64,000 nt of DNA from Ferrigenium straubiae (GTDB taxonomy: Bacteria > Pseudomonadota > Gammaproteobacteria > Burkholderiales > Gallionellaceae), in the NCBI GenBank assembly GCA_019449655.1, contig JAHQXD010000001.1:1-64000 (forward strand), written 5' to 3'. Of this stretch, positions 34,178 to 43,440 are shown piece by piece. A model generated the notes under the pieces. It was given only the letters and a program-made list of their open reading frames with translations. It was not told the DNA's origin and did not search any database. The position numbers were made by a program, and so were the translations under genes. The stretch's first letter is position 1. Each line of letters opens with the position of its first letter.

Positions 34178-35737
34178 TTGACTACTCCCAGGCACACCGA
34201 GTCTGTTGCACGCAGGATGCTGCTCCGGTTCGAAGGCATCCTGAATAAGGCTTTCGGCAACGATCTTAACCCTTTCTACTATCTGGGTGCGCTGGGGTTC
34301 TATTTTTTCTGGGTTGTGGCCGTCAGTGGCGCCTATATCTACATCTTCTACGATACCGGCGTGGAAGATGCTTTCAAATCGGTTGAGTCCCTCACACTCG
34401 AACAACCGTATCTCGGCGGCATCATGCGCAGCCTGCACCGCTATGCTTCCGATGCACTGCTGGTGGTGATGCTGCTGCACTTGTTGCGCGAATATATTTT
34501 GGGGCGTTATCGCGGAGCGCGCTGGTTTGCGTGGTTCACGGGGGTGCCGCTGATCTGGCTGATCTTTGCCGCCGGCGTCAATGGCTACTGGATGGTCTGG
34601 GATAAGCTGGCCCAATATTCCACCGTGGCTGCCATGGAATGGTTCGACTGGCTGCCGATTTTCAGCGAGCCGCTGTCGCAGAGTTTCGTCTCCCGGGAAG
34701 TCCTTAATGACCGGTTTTTCTCGCTGATATCGTTCTCCCATGTAACCATCCCGCTGATCATCCTGTTCCTGCTCTGGGTGCATATCATGCGCATCAGCTA
34801 CCCCGTGGTTAACCCGAGGCGCGGGCTTGCGCTCGGGGTGCTGCTGGCGATGCTGGTTCTGTCGTTGCTCAAACCGGCGCTGAGCCAGGGGCTGGCGGAT
34901 ATGGGGGTTGAGCCGCGCGATATCGGCATCGACTGGTTCTACATGTTCATTTTCCCGCTGCTGGACAGATGGTCGGCTGGCCAGGTATGGGCACTGACTG
35001 TCGGCATCACCCTGCTGATCAGTATCCTGCCGTGGCTGCCGACCCGGAACAAACAGATCCCGATTGCCGAGGTGAGCCTCAAGAATTGCAACGGCTGCCG
35101 GCGCTGTGTTGCCGACTGCCCCTACGAGGCGGTGGTGACGCAACCGCGCACCGACAGCCTGCATTTCCAGGAAGAGGCCGTGGTCATCCCGGATCGCTGC
35201 GTCAGTTGTGGTATCTGCGCCGGTGCCTGTCCTTCCTCGACTCCCTTCAGGAGTGATGCCGGCTATGTGAGTGGAATCGAAATGCCCTCCATGCCGATGG
35301 CCGGGCTGCGCGCCGCGATGACCGCCGACTTGGCGAAACTGAAGGGCGGTGCGCGGGTAATCGTGTTCGGCTGCGACAACGCGGCGGACATCGAAAAATT
35401 GCGCGGCGAAGGTATTGCCGTCATGAGCCTGCCGTGCACGGCCATGCTGCCGCCATCCTTCATCGAATATGCGCTGCATGAGCATCAGGCCGATGGCGTA
35501 TTCATCACCGGCTGCCGCGAGAATGACTGCTACCACCGCATGGGCGGAATGTGGACGACGCAGCGGCTGACCAGGGAGCGCGAGCCGCGCCTGCGCGGTC
35601 GCGTCGAGCGCGACCGTCAGCGGATCAGGCTGTTCTGGGCGTCTTCTGCGGATTTCAAGGAATTGTCCAAAGAACTGGAATCGTTCCGCATCGGCCTGCG
35701 CGGCTCGGCCTCTACCCAAGTGGAAGTGAACGATTAG
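34178..35737 (+). CDS. Cytochrome b / 2x[4Fe-4S] ferredoxin / MvhD-like fusion
   Basis: A 519-aa protein. A cytochrome b N-terminal domain (1-290; heme ligand pairs H87/H101 and H188/H202) is fused to a two-cluster ferredoxin (CNGCRRCVADC at 304-314 and CVSCGICAGAC at 341-351). A C-terminal domain (about 375-500) resembles the methyl-viologen-reducing hydrogenase delta subunit MvhD (VFGCDNA..., TGCRENDCYHRMG). MvhD domains normally pass electrons to heterodisulfide-reductase-like complexes. The start is TTG 34178 with weak AAGGGT upstream; an internal ATG at 34217 is possible. It probably links the quinone pool to low-potential Fe-S chemistry. Confidence 0.85.
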   Translation: MTTPRHTESVARRMLLRFEGILNKAFGNDLNPFYYLGALGFYFFWVVAVSGAYIYIFYDTGVEDAFKSVESLTLEQPYLGGIMRSLHRYASDALLVVMLLHLLREYILGRYRGARWFAWFTGVPLIWLIFAAGVNGYWMVWDKLAQYSTVAAMEWFDWLPIFSEPLSQSFVSREVLNDRFFSLISFSHVTIPLIILFLLWVHIMRISYPVVNPRRGLALGVLLAMLVLSLLKPALSQGLADMGVEPRDIGIDWFYMFIFPLLDRWSAGQVWALTVGITLLISILPWLPTRNKQIPIAEVSLKNCNGCRRCVADCPYEAVVTQPRTDSLHFQEEAVVIPDRCVSCGICAGACPSSTPFRSDAGYVSGIEMPSMPMAGLRAAMTADLAKLKGGARVIVFGCDNAADIEKLRGEGIAVMSLPCTAMLPPSFIEYALHEHQADGVFITGCRENDCYHRMGGMWTTQRLTREREPRLRGRVERDRQRIRLFWASSADFKELSKELESFRIGLRGSASTQVEVND

Positions 35738-35750
35738 AAATTTAGCGGAT

Positions 35751-35780
35751 ACAGGGCGGAACCACAGTGTTCCGCCCTGT
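35751..35780. terminator. Perfect hairpin between convergent genes
   Basis: A 12-bp perfect stem (ACAGGGCGGAAC at 35751-35762 with its complement at 35769-35780) and a 6-base loop lie between the cytochrome b fusion and the minus-strand secreted protein. No T-tract follows on either strand, so it is a likely bidirectional transcript end or RNA-stability element rather than a classical intrinsic terminator. Confidence 0.6.
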
Positions 35781-35815
35781 ACGGGCCGCAGCAAGCCACA
35801 AGCCATTCACTGCAA

Positions 35816-36268
35816 TCAATAAAACGATTTACGCCATACAACCCAAATCGAGTGGCGCCGCGGCTTGATATCGATCTGCCCGTCTTTCGATTCGAAGCGC
35901 AGGATAGGCGACAACGAAGCGCGGTTACTGCCGGGAGCAATTTGCCATTGTGCGTTTGCTGACCAAGCAGTCTTCGCTTTGGTTTCGGCGACAAGGCCCA
36001 ACCGTAAGGTGTTGCTTACCCCTGATTCAACGGGCGCAATATTGTCCGAATGGGAAAAAACGCTGTCCGTTTTGATCAGGTTCGGAGGCATCAATTCAGT
36101 GCCGGAGAATATCGGCTGGATTGTTAATATGTCCAGGTCGCGCGCAAAGAAGTCTTCCTCGGACTGGGCTTTATGTGCCACAACGACCAATCCAACGAAT
36201 ATCACCCCGGAGCACATGCGAAGCATGGCCACTCGAATAAATCTAAAGCAAGAAATGAAGTCAGACAT
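35816..36268 (-). CDS. Secreted protein of unknown function under riboswitch control
   Basis: A 150-aa protein with an N-terminal hydrophobic export segment (MLRMCSGVIFVGLVVVAHKAQ). The mature part has alternating beta-like stretches and ends WVVWRKSFY, an aromatic C-terminus reminiscent of outer-membrane or surface beta proteins. The ATG at 36268 has a strong GGAAGGAGAA site. A c-di-GMP-I riboswitch lies in its leader, so the gene product is expected to change with the c-di-GMP level, as with adhesins, pili or surface proteins. I do not recognise its family. Confidence 0.75.
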   Translation of the reverse strand: MSDFISCFRFIRVAMLRMCSGVIFVGLVVVAHKAQSEEDFFARDLDILTIQPIFSGTELMPPNLIKTDSVFSHSDNIAPVESGVSNTLRLGLVAETKAKTAWSANAQWQIAPGSNRASLSPILRFESKDGQIDIKPRRHSIWVVWRKSFY

Positions 36269-36332
36269 GCTGTTCTCCTTCCCATATACCTAAACACCGT
36301 GAGGGTACGCAATTTGTGCACACAACTATCAT

Positions 36333-36418
36333 TCATGTCGCAGCACCATTGCCATAGCCCCAGAGCCCGGCGACTTTGCACTCTTACCTTTCGGCAAGTT
36401 TGCCAAGTGAGTGCAGGC
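36333..36418 (-). ncRNA. Cyclic di-GMP-I (GEMM) riboswitch
   Basis: Read on the minus strand, the leader contains the conserved aptamer elements in order. These are GGCAAA (36404-36399); a stem CTTGCC/GGTAAG closed by a GAAA tetraloop (36392-36389); the receptor-like GCAAAGTC (36379-36372); a second hairpin starting GCCGGGC; and AATGGTGCTGCGAC (36350-36337), corresponding to the conserved ATGGTAGCCGGG. The aptamer ends about 65 bases before the ATG of the 150-aa secreted protein. The expression platform may sequester the GGAAGGAG site; no terminator with a T-tract is visible. Other DNA between 36419 and 36689 shows nothing I can name. Confidence 0.8.
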
Positions 36419-36689
36419 TATTGAATGGCACCGGAAGAATCAATTCATACAAGACGAATGGCTGGGTCATTTGGATGGCCGGTAAATATTGTCCCGAATA
36501 ACCCATGATCCCGCGTATGAACGGTTGGATTATCCGGACGAACGGTAGGGGATTGTATAAATAGCTAATAATTTCCTGAAGATGCACATCAGCCGCGACT
36601 GCGCGGTTGCGGACGAACCAGGTTGTACTGAGTATTTATGCAGATTACAGGTAATTATTCAATGAGTTGGAGCCATTTCGGCACCGGCC

Positions 36690-39600
36690 CTAACGCAATT
36701 CGGCAAAGAAATTCTTGATCGCCAGCACGCGTTGATGCAGGTCGCCGTATTTCAGCTCGATGCGTAGCCTGTCCTGTCCCGACATCTTGATATGACGTTT
36801 GCCCTGGATCAGGGTGATGATCTTCAGCGGGTCGATGGGCGGGTTCGGGATAAACTGGATGACGATGGCCTCGGATGAGGCATCCACCTTGCTGATGCCG
36901 AGCGGCTTGGCGAGGATGCGCAGGCGGTGGCAGTCAAACAGTGCCTGCGTCGGTTCGGGCAGCAGGCCGAAGCGGTCGATGAGTTCCTGCTGCATATCTT
37001 CCAGTTCCTCCAGCGTGGCGCAGTTGGCGAGACGCTTGTAGATCACCAGCCGCTGGTGGATGTCGCCGCAGTAGTCGTCGGGCAGGAGCGCTGGCGTGTG
37101 CAGGTTGATCTCGGTGGTCACACCCAGCGGGTGCGCCATGTCCGGTTCCTTGCCCTGCCTGAGTGAGGTGATTGCGGCGGAGAGCATGTCGTTGTAGAGA
37201 CTGAAGCCGATCTCCTGCATCTCGCCGCTCTGCGATTCGCCGAGCACTTCGCCCGCACCGCGAATCTCCAGGTCGTGCATCGCGAGGTAGAAGCCGCTGC
37301 CGAGCTGTTCCATCGACTGGATCGCTTCGAGGCGTTTTTTCGCCTGCGCGGTGAGGCCTTCCTTGCTGTCCACCAGCAGGTAGGCATAGGCCTGGTGGTG
37401 CGAGCGCCCGACGCGGCCGCGCAACTGATGCAACTGGGCGAGGCCGAAGCGGTCGGCGCGATTGATGAGGATCGTGTTCGCGGTCGGCACGTCGATGCCG
37501 GTCTCGATGATGGTGGAACACAGCAGCACGTTGAAGCGCTGGTGGGTGAAATCGCGCATCGCCGCTTCCAGTTCGCGCTCGCCCATCTGGCCGTGCGCCA
37601 CGCGGATGCGCGCCTCGGGCAGCAGCGCCTCCAGTTTCTCCTGCATGTTGGCAATGGTGTCGACCTCGTTGTGCAGGAAATACACCTGCCCACCGCGCTT
37701 GAGTTCGCGCAAAACCGCCTCGCGGATTACGCCCTGGCTATAGTTGCTGACGAAGGTCTTGATCGATAGCCGCCGCTGCGGCGCGGTGGCAATCACCGAA
37801 AAGTCACGCAGGCCTTCGAGCGACATCGCCAGCGTGCGCGGAATCGGCGTCGCGGTTAGAGTTAAAACATCCACTTCGGCGCGCAGCGCCTTGAGCCGTT
37901 CCTTCTGCTGCACGCCGAAGCGGTGCTCTTCGTCGATGATGACCAGGCCGAGGTTGTGGAACTTTACGTCCTTCTGGATCAGCTTGTGCGTGCCGATGAC
38001 GATGTCCAGGCTGCCTTCGGCGAGATCCTTCAGTGCCTGCGTCGTTTCCTTCGCAGACCTGAAACGGGAAAGTTCGGCGATCTTCACCGGGAAGTCGGCG
38101 AAGCGGGTACTGAAGTTCTGGAAGTGCTGCTCGGCGAGCAGCGTCGTCGGCACCAGCACCGCGACCTGCTTGCCATCCATCACGGCGACGAACGCGGCCC
38201 GGAGCGCGACTTCGGTCTTGCCGAAGCCGACGTCGCCGCAGATCAGCCGGTCCATCGGCTTGCCGCACTTGAGGTCGACCAGCACCGCCTCGATCGCGGC
38301 GGCCTGGTCGGCGGTTTCCTCGAAACCGAAGCCCGCCGCGAACGCCTCGTAATCGTGGTAGTTCAGGTTGAAGGCATGCCCCTTGCGCAGGGCGCGCTGT
38401 GCGTACAGGTTGAGCAGTTCGGCAGCGGTATCGCGCACCTGCTGCATCGCGCGGCGCTTGGCCTTGTCCCATGCCGTCGTGCCCAGCTTGTGCAAGGGTG
38501 CCGCTTCCGGCGCGCCGCCGCTGTAGCGGCTGATGACGTGCAGTTGCGCGACCGGTACGTAGAGCTTGTCCTCGCCCGCATATTCCAGCAGCAGGAACTC
38601 GTTCTCGCCTTCGCCGAGATCGAGGTTGACCAGTCCGCGGTAGCGCGCGATGCCGTGCTGTTCGTGTACCACCGGATCGCACGGCTTGAGCTCGGACAGG
38701 TCGCGCAGCATGCCCTCGACGTTGCTCTTCTTCGCGGCGCGCGCGGCGCGGTTCCTGGGCTGGGAGGCATACAGTTCGGTCTCGGTCAACAGTGCGATAT
38801 TTTCATCGCTCAGGAGGAAGCCGTTCTGCAACGGGCCGACGCACAGCATGAACTTCTCGCGGCCGGCGAGGAAGGCCGCATAGTCTTCGCATGTGGCGGG
38901 CGCGAGGCCATATTCCCTCAGGTAGCCCGCGACGATTTCGCGCCGCCCAAGGCTGTCGGCGAGCAGCAGCACACGCCCCGGATATGACTGCAGGAAGCTC
39001 TGGAACGCCTGCACGGGGATTTCGGCGCGCCGGTCCACGGCGATGGACGGAATCGCGGCGGTGGGGCAGGGGGTAAGGGTCGCGCCGCCTCCACCGGTGA
39101 CGACATCCAGTCTCTCAAACTCTTTCGCGTGGATGAAAAACCGCTCTGCATCCAGGAACAGCTCCTTCGGCTCCAGCAGCGGGTGCTGCGGGTCGCCCCT
39201 GAGCAGGTTGTAGCGCGAGGCCGCATCCTGAGTGAATTGCTGAATTGCGGCATCCACATCGTGATGCAGGCACAGCGTGGCGGTCTTGGGCAGGTAGTCG
39301 AACAGTGTCGCAGTCTGATCGAAGAATAGCGGCAGGTAATACTCGATGCCTGAAGGTGCGATGCCCTTGCTCACATCCTTGTAGATGCGCGACCTGGACG
39401 GGTCACCCTCGAAACGTTCGCGGAAATTCTGGCGGAAGGTCGCCTGACCCTTTTCGTCGAGCGGGAATTCGCGCGCGGGCAGCAGGCGGATTTCCGGCAC
39501 GGGGTACAGGGTGCGCTGCGTGTCCACGTCGAAGGTGGCTAGGGTCTCGATCTCGTCGTCGAACAGGTCGATGCGGTAAGGCAGCGTGCTGCCCATCGGA

Positions 39601-40094
39601 AACAGGTCGATGATACCGCCGCGCACGCAGTATTCGCCGGGGGTGAGCACCTGCTGCACATGGTTGTAGCCGGCGAAGGTGAGCTGTTCGCGCAGTTGCG
39701 CCACATCCATGCGCTCACCGCGCTTGAGAAGGAAGGTATAGGCGGCGAGGTGCTCGACCGGCGGCAGCGGGTACAGCGCGGTGGTGAGCGGCACGATCAC
39801 CACGTCGCAGGCATTGCTGCGGATATGGTGCAGCGTCGCGAGCCGCTCCGAGACAAGGTCCTGGTGCGGCGAGAAGTGGTCGTAAGGAAGCGTTTCCCAG
39901 TCCGGTAGCAGGTGTACGCGCAGGCTTGGGGCGAAGAACGGGATTTCCTCCAGCAGGCGCTGCGCCTCCAGCGCATTCGCGACGATCACCGCCAATGGCG
40001 AGTGCCGTGCGGCATGTTGCGCCAGCGCCAGTGCATCGGACGAACCGTACAGTTGGGTGTAGCGGGGGCGGGGATGGGAGGACTGGAACAGCAT
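36690..40094 (-). CDS. mfd: Transcription-repair coupling factor Mfd
   Basis: A 1134-aa SF2 translocase that removes stalled RNA polymerase and recruits UvrA. The UvrB-homology region is N-terminal; the RNAP-interacting domain (VHEQHGIARYRGL) is central. The helicase motor has Walker A GDVGFGKTEVALRAAF and DEEH (IIDEEHRFGVQQKERLK), followed by the TRG and C-terminal D7 domains. ATG 40094 is chosen because GGAGGT lies about 10 bases upstream; ATG 40124 and 40175 are possible but extend beyond family length. It is transcribed divergently from the metY-type gene. Confidence 0.96.
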   Translation of the reverse strand: MLFQSSHPRPRYTQLYGSSDALALAQHAARHSPLAVIVANALEAQRLLEEIPFFAPSLRVHLLPDWETLPYDHFSPHQDLVSERLATLHHIRSNACDVVIVPLTTALYPLPPVEHLAAYTFLLKRGERMDVAQLREQLTFAGYNHVQQVLTPGEYCVRGGIIDLFPMGSTLPYRIDLFDDEIETLATFDVDTQRTLYPVPEIRLLPAREFPLDEKGQATFRQNFRERFEGDPSRSRIYKDVSKGIAPSGIEYYLPLFFDQTATLFDYLPKTATLCLHHDVDAAIQQFTQDAASRYNLLRGDPQHPLLEPKELFLDAERFFIHAKEFERLDVVTGGGGATLTPCPTAAIPSIAVDRRAEIPVQAFQSFLQSYPGRVLLLADSLGRREIVAGYLREYGLAPATCEDYAAFLAGREKFMLCVGPLQNGFLLSDENIALLTETELYASQPRNRAARAAKKSNVEGMLRDLSELKPCDPVVHEQHGIARYRGLVNLDLGEGENEFLLLEYAGEDKLYVPVAQLHVISRYSGGAPEAAPLHKLGTTAWDKAKRRAMQQVRDTAAELLNLYAQRALRKGHAFNLNYHDYEAFAAGFGFEETADQAAAIEAVLVDLKCGKPMDRLICGDVGFGKTEVALRAAFVAVMDGKQVAVLVPTTLLAEQHFQNFSTRFADFPVKIAELSRFRSAKETTQALKDLAEGSLDIVIGTHKLIQKDVKFHNLGLVIIDEEHRFGVQQKERLKALRAEVDVLTLTATPIPRTLAMSLEGLRDFSVIATAPQRRLSIKTFVSNYSQGVIREAVLRELKRGGQVYFLHNEVDTIANMQEKLEALLPEARIRVAHGQMGERELEAAMRDFTHQRFNVLLCSTIIETGIDVPTANTILINRADRFGLAQLHQLRGRVGRSHHQAYAYLLVDSKEGLTAQAKKRLEAIQSMEQLGSGFYLAMHDLEIRGAGEVLGESQSGEMQEIGFSLYNDMLSAAITSLRQGKEPDMAHPLGVTTEINLHTPALLPDDYCGDIHQRLVIYKRLANCATLEELEDMQQELIDRFGLLPEPTQALFDCHRLRILAKPLGISKVDASSEAIVIQFIPNPPIDPLKIITLIQGKRHIKMSGQDRLRIELKYGDLHQRVLAIKNFFAELR

Positions 40095-40274
40095 CGGCAG
40101 GATTACCTCCGGAAAGGCGCGCATTATAAGGGAAGCCTCTGGAGAATGTGTTTTGGCTATGCCCCATGCTATCATTTAAAAACTTGCATCCAACCCGGTT
40201 CAGGCGTGCCGGACATGCTTGCCTCATAGTGGATAACGGGGCAATAGACAACCAAATCATTAAGGGGATAGGCA

Positions 40275-41549
40275 ATGAAACTCGAATCACTCGCTTTGCA
40301 TCACGGCTACAAATCGGAAGCTACTACGAAAGCTTCGGCGGTTCCGATTTACCAGACCACTTCCTACACTTTCGACAATACGCAGCACGGCGCCGACCTG
40401 TTCAACCTGCAGGTCGCCGGAAATATTTACACGCGCATCATGAACCCGACGACCGCAGTCCTCGAAGAGCGGATGGCGGCGATAGAGGGCGGCATCGCTG
40501 CGCTGGCGGTTGCCTCGGGCATGGCTGCCGTCACTTACGCGATCCAGTGCATCACCCGCGCCGGGGACAACATCGTCAGCACCAGCCAGCTTTACGGCGG
40601 CACCTACAACCTTTTCGCGCATACTTTTCCGCAGCAGGGCATCACGGTGCGCATGGCATCGCACGACGACTATACCGGCCTGGAGAAGCTTATCGATGGC
40701 AAAACGCGCGCCGTCTATTGCGAATCCATCGGCAATCCGCTCGGCAACGTGGTCGATCTGGAAAAACTTGCGGAGATTGCGCACCGCCACGGCGTACCGC
40801 TGATCGTCGACAACACGGTGGCGACGCCTTGCCTGTGCAAGCCGTTCGAGCATGGCGCGGACATCGTGATCCACTCCTTGACGAAATATATCGGCGGGCA
40901 CGGCACCACCATCGGCGGCATCATCGTCGACTCCGGCAAGTTCGACTGGGTTGCCAACAAGGCGCGTTTCCCGATGCTGAACGAGCCCGACCCCTCCTAT
41001 CACGGCGTGGTTTATACCGAGGCATTGGGCGCGGCCGCCTATATCGGCCGCTGCCGCGTCGTTCCGCTACGCAACACCGGGTCTGCGTTGGCGCCGCTGA
41101 GCGCCTTCCTGTTGTTGCAGGGGCTGGAAACCCTGGGTTTGCGCATGGAACGGCATTGCGAAAATACGCTGGCAGTGGCGCAATTCCTGAAGAACCACCC
41201 GCAGGTCGAATGGGTCAATTACGCAGCGCTGCCTGACAGCAGGTTCTACCCGGTTTGCCAGAAAATTACGCAGGGCAAGGCTTCCGGCATCCTGACCTTC
41301 GGCATCAAGGGCGGGCAGGCGGCCGGCGCGAAGTTCATCGATGCATTACAGATGATCCTGCGCTTGGTCAATATCGGCGATGCCAAGTCGCTGGCCTGCC
41401 ATCCCGCATCGACGACGCACCGCCAGTTGAATACCGAGGAGATGGCCAAAGCGGGCGTGTCGGAAGACATGGTGAGACTGTCCATCGGCATCGAGCATAT
41501 CGACGATATTCTCGATGACATCCGCCAGGCGCTGGCTGCGGCTGCCTGA
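40275..41549 (+). CDS. metY: O-acetylhomoserine sulfhydrylase (MetY-type)
   Basis: A 424-aa PLP enzyme of the Cys/Met metabolism family. The N-terminus (LALHHGYKSEATTKASAVPIYQ) and the PLP-lysine motif HSLTKYIGGHGTTIGG are typical of O-acetylhomoserine/O-acetylserine sulfhydrylases, which add sulfide to make homocysteine. AAGGGGAT precedes the ATG. It stands alone between divergent mfd and the ispD operon. A homoserine-O-succinyl variant (MetZ) is the alternative. It connects with the methylthioadenosine salvage genes at 51-56 kb through sulfur-amino-acid metabolism. Confidence 0.93.
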   Translation: MKLESLALHHGYKSEATTKASAVPIYQTTSYTFDNTQHGADLFNLQVAGNIYTRIMNPTTAVLEERMAAIEGGIAALAVASGMAAVTYAIQCITRAGDNIVSTSQLYGGTYNLFAHTFPQQGITVRMASHDDYTGLEKLIDGKTRAVYCESIGNPLGNVVDLEKLAEIAHRHGVPLIVDNTVATPCLCKPFEHGADIVIHSLTKYIGGHGTTIGGIIVDSGKFDWVANKARFPMLNEPDPSYHGVVYTEALGAAAYIGRCRVVPLRNTGSALAPLSAFLLLQGLETLGLRMERHCENTLAVAQFLKNHPQVEWVNYAALPDSRFYPVCQKITQGKASGILTFGIKGGQAAGAKFIDALQMILRLVNIGDAKSLACHPASTTHRQLNTEEMAKAGVSEDMVRLSIGIEHIDDILDDIRQALAAAA

Positions 41550-41591
41550 TGTCTCGAGTGACAGGGATTTCAGCTTTCTGATCGCTTAGGC

Positions 41592-42281
41592 ATGCCGGAT
41601 TTTTTCGCCCTTGTTCCCGCCGCCGGTTTCGGCGCACGCATGGGGCATGAGTTGCCCAAGCAATACCTGCCGCTGGCCGGGCAGCCGCTGATTTTTCATG
41701 CGCTGAATACGCTGTGCGCCAGCCCCGAGATTTCCACGGTGTTCGTGGTGCTGGCGCCCGGCGACACGCTGTTCCATACCTACGACTGGTCGCGCTTCGG
41801 CGACAAGCTGCAGCCGCTGTATTGCGGGGGGGAGACGCGCGCCGAGAGCGTGTCGAATGGCCTGCTGGCTTCCGAGCTGGAGCCGGACGACTGGGTGCTG
41901 GTGCACGACGCGGCGCGCCCCTGTCTGACGCAGGTGCACTTGGCCAGGCTGATTGCCGAATTGCGCAACGACGAGGTGGGCGGCATCCTTGCCGTACCGG
42001 TGGCGGATACGCTGAAGCGCGCCGATAGCAAAGGGCGCATCGCGCGCACCGAAGAACGCACCGGATTGTGGCAGGCGCAGACGCCGCAGATGTTTCGCGT
42101 CGGGCTGCTGGCGCAGGCGTTGCAGCAATGCAAGACGGTCACCGACGAGGCGTCGGCGGTCGAGGCTCTGGGCTTGCAGCCGAAGCTGGTGCTGAGCGAA
42201 TCGAGCAACTTCAAGGTGACTTATCCACAGGACTTGCTCCTGGCCGAGTTGCTGCTGAATCAACAAGGAAATCGAACATGA
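41592..42281 (+). CDS. ispD: 2-C-methyl-D-erythritol 4-phosphate cytidylyltransferase
   Basis: A 229-aa cytidylyltransferase of the MEP isoprenoid pathway. The CTP-binding loop [20 protein letters not shown], the [11 protein letters not shown] motif and the [11 protein letters not shown] segment are intact. Its stop overlaps the ispF start (ATGA at 42278-42281), the usual ispDF coupling. It is the first gene of a five-gene housekeeping run (ispD, ispF, tsaB, rimI, udg) with overlapping ends throughout. Confidence 0.97.
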   Translation: MPDFFALVPAAGFGARMGHELPKQYLPLAGQPLIFHALNTLCASPEISTVFVVLAPGDTLFHTYDWSRFGDKLQPLYCGGETRAESVSNGLLASELEPDDWVLVHDAARPCLTQVHLARLIAELRNDEVGGILAVPVADTLKRADSKGRIARTEERTGLWQAQTPQMFRVGLLAQALQQCKTVTDEASAVEALGLQPKLVLSESSNFKVTYPQDLLLAELLLNQQGNRT

Positions 42282-42751
42282 GAATCGGACAGGGTTTCGA
42301 CGTCCACCAGCTGGTGGCGGAACGCAAGCTCATCATCGGCGGGGTGGAAATTCCGTATGAGCGGGGGCTGCTCGGCCATTCCGATGCTGACGTACTGCTG
42401 CACGCGATCAGCGATGCGCTGCTCGGCGCGGCGGCGCTGGGCGACATCGGTAAACATTTTTCCGATACCGAAGCGAAGTACAAGGACATCGACAGCCGCA
42501 TCCTGCTGCGCGAGGCCCTGCATCGGGTGCGCGAGCAGGGCTGGCGTGTCGGCAACGTCGATGCGACCATCATCGCGCAGGCGCCGAAGATGGCGCCGCA
42601 TATCCCGCAGATGGTGGTGCATATCGCCGCCGACCTGCGCGTGGAGAAGAGCGCAGTCAATGTGAAGGCGACCACTACCGAACAGCTTGGGTTCACCGGG
42701 CGCGCCGAGGGCATCGCGGCGCAGGCTGTAGTGTTGCTGCTGGCCGACTGA
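42278..42751 (+). CDS. ispF: 2-C-methyl-D-erythritol 2,4-cyclodiphosphate synthase
   Basis: A 157-aa MEP-pathway enzyme converting CDP-ME-2-phosphate to the cyclic diphosphate. Metal ligands D8 and H10 in GFDVHQ and H42 region in [14 protein letters not shown] are present, as is the C-terminal [14 protein letters not shown] 42278 yields the standard N-terminus [10 protein letters not shown]. It overlaps ispD by four bases and shares one base with tsaB. Confidence 0.97.
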   Translation: MRIGQGFDVHQLVAERKLIIGGVEIPYERGLLGHSDADVLLHAISDALLGAAALGDIGKHFSDTEAKYKDIDSRILLREALHRVREQGWRVGNVDATIIAQAPKMAPHIPQMVVHIAADLRVEKSAVNVKATTTEQLGFTGRAEGIAAQAVVLLLAD

Positions 42752-43440
42752 TGCGCGTTCTCGCGGTAGAGACTTCCACCGAATACTGCTCGGTCGCGCT
42801 GTGGCAGGACGGCGTGATTATGGAGCGCTGCGATCTGGCCGTGCAGAAGCACTCCGAAATGCTGATCGCGATGCTGGGTGCGCTGCTTCAGGATGCGGGC
42901 TTCAGGATTCAGGATATGGACGGCATCGCGTTCGGCATGGGGCCGGGGTCGTTCACCGGGGTGCGCATCGCCTGCGGTGCGGCGCAGGGCTTGGCGTTCG
43001 GTGCAAACCTGCCGGTGGCCGGTGTGTGCACCCTGCAGGCGCTGGCCGAGGCTTCCGGCCAGCCGCGCGTGATCGCGGTGCTGGATGCGCGCATGGGCGA
43101 GATTTATCACGCCGCGTATGAGAAGCGCGACGATGCATGGGCAGCGGTGAGCGAACCGCAGTTGTGCAAACCGGACGAGGCTACACCGCTGCCGGGCAAT
43201 GGCTGGTTTGGCGCGGGCAGCGGTTTCGCCATGTATGGCGAGGCATTGAGCAGGCGCTATGCCGGGCAGTTACAGGACATAGACGGCACCGCCGTGCCGC
43301 AGGCCGCCGCGATCGCCGTGCTCGGCGCGGCGCAGTTTGCGCAGGGGCGCGGGGTGGATGCGGCGGAGGCCTTGCCGCTGTATCTGCGCGACAAGGTCGC
43401 GCTGAAGACCTCTGAGCGCGAAGGGCCCCGTTCAGCATGA
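42751..43440 (+). CDS. tsaB: tRNA threonylcarbamoyladenosine biosynthesis protein TsaB
   Basis: A 229-aa ASKHA-fold partner of TsaD needed for t6A37 modification of ANN-decoding tRNAs. The N-terminal [13 protein letters not shown] and the [20 protein letters not shown] block are diagnostic. It starts on the last base of the ispF stop codon and ends overlapping rimI. The tsaB-rimI pairing is common in Proteobacteria. Confidence 0.95.
   Translation: MRVLAVETSTEYCSVALWQDGVIMERCDLAVQKHSEMLIAMLGALLQDAGFRIQDMDGIAFGMGPGSFTGVRIACGAAQGLAFGANLPVAGVCTLQALAEASGQPRVIAVLDARMGEIYHAAYEKRDDAWAAVSEPQLCKPDEATPLPGNGWFGAGSGFAMYGEALSRRYAGQLQDIDGTAVPQAAAIAVLGAAQFAQGRGVDAAEALPLYLRDKVALKTSEREGPRSA

Noticed and set aside
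36384..36587. A 67-codon minus-strand frame with hydrophobic stretches upstream of the riboswitch
   Set aside because: It needs a GTG start without a ribosome-binding site, and its 3' end overlaps the c-di-GMP aptamer. The composition resembles no family I know.
40176..40274. Possible SAM or SAH riboswitch upstream of the sulfhydrylase gene
   Set aside because: The leader is under 100 bases and shows none of the conserved core sequences of these riboswitches that I can recognise.
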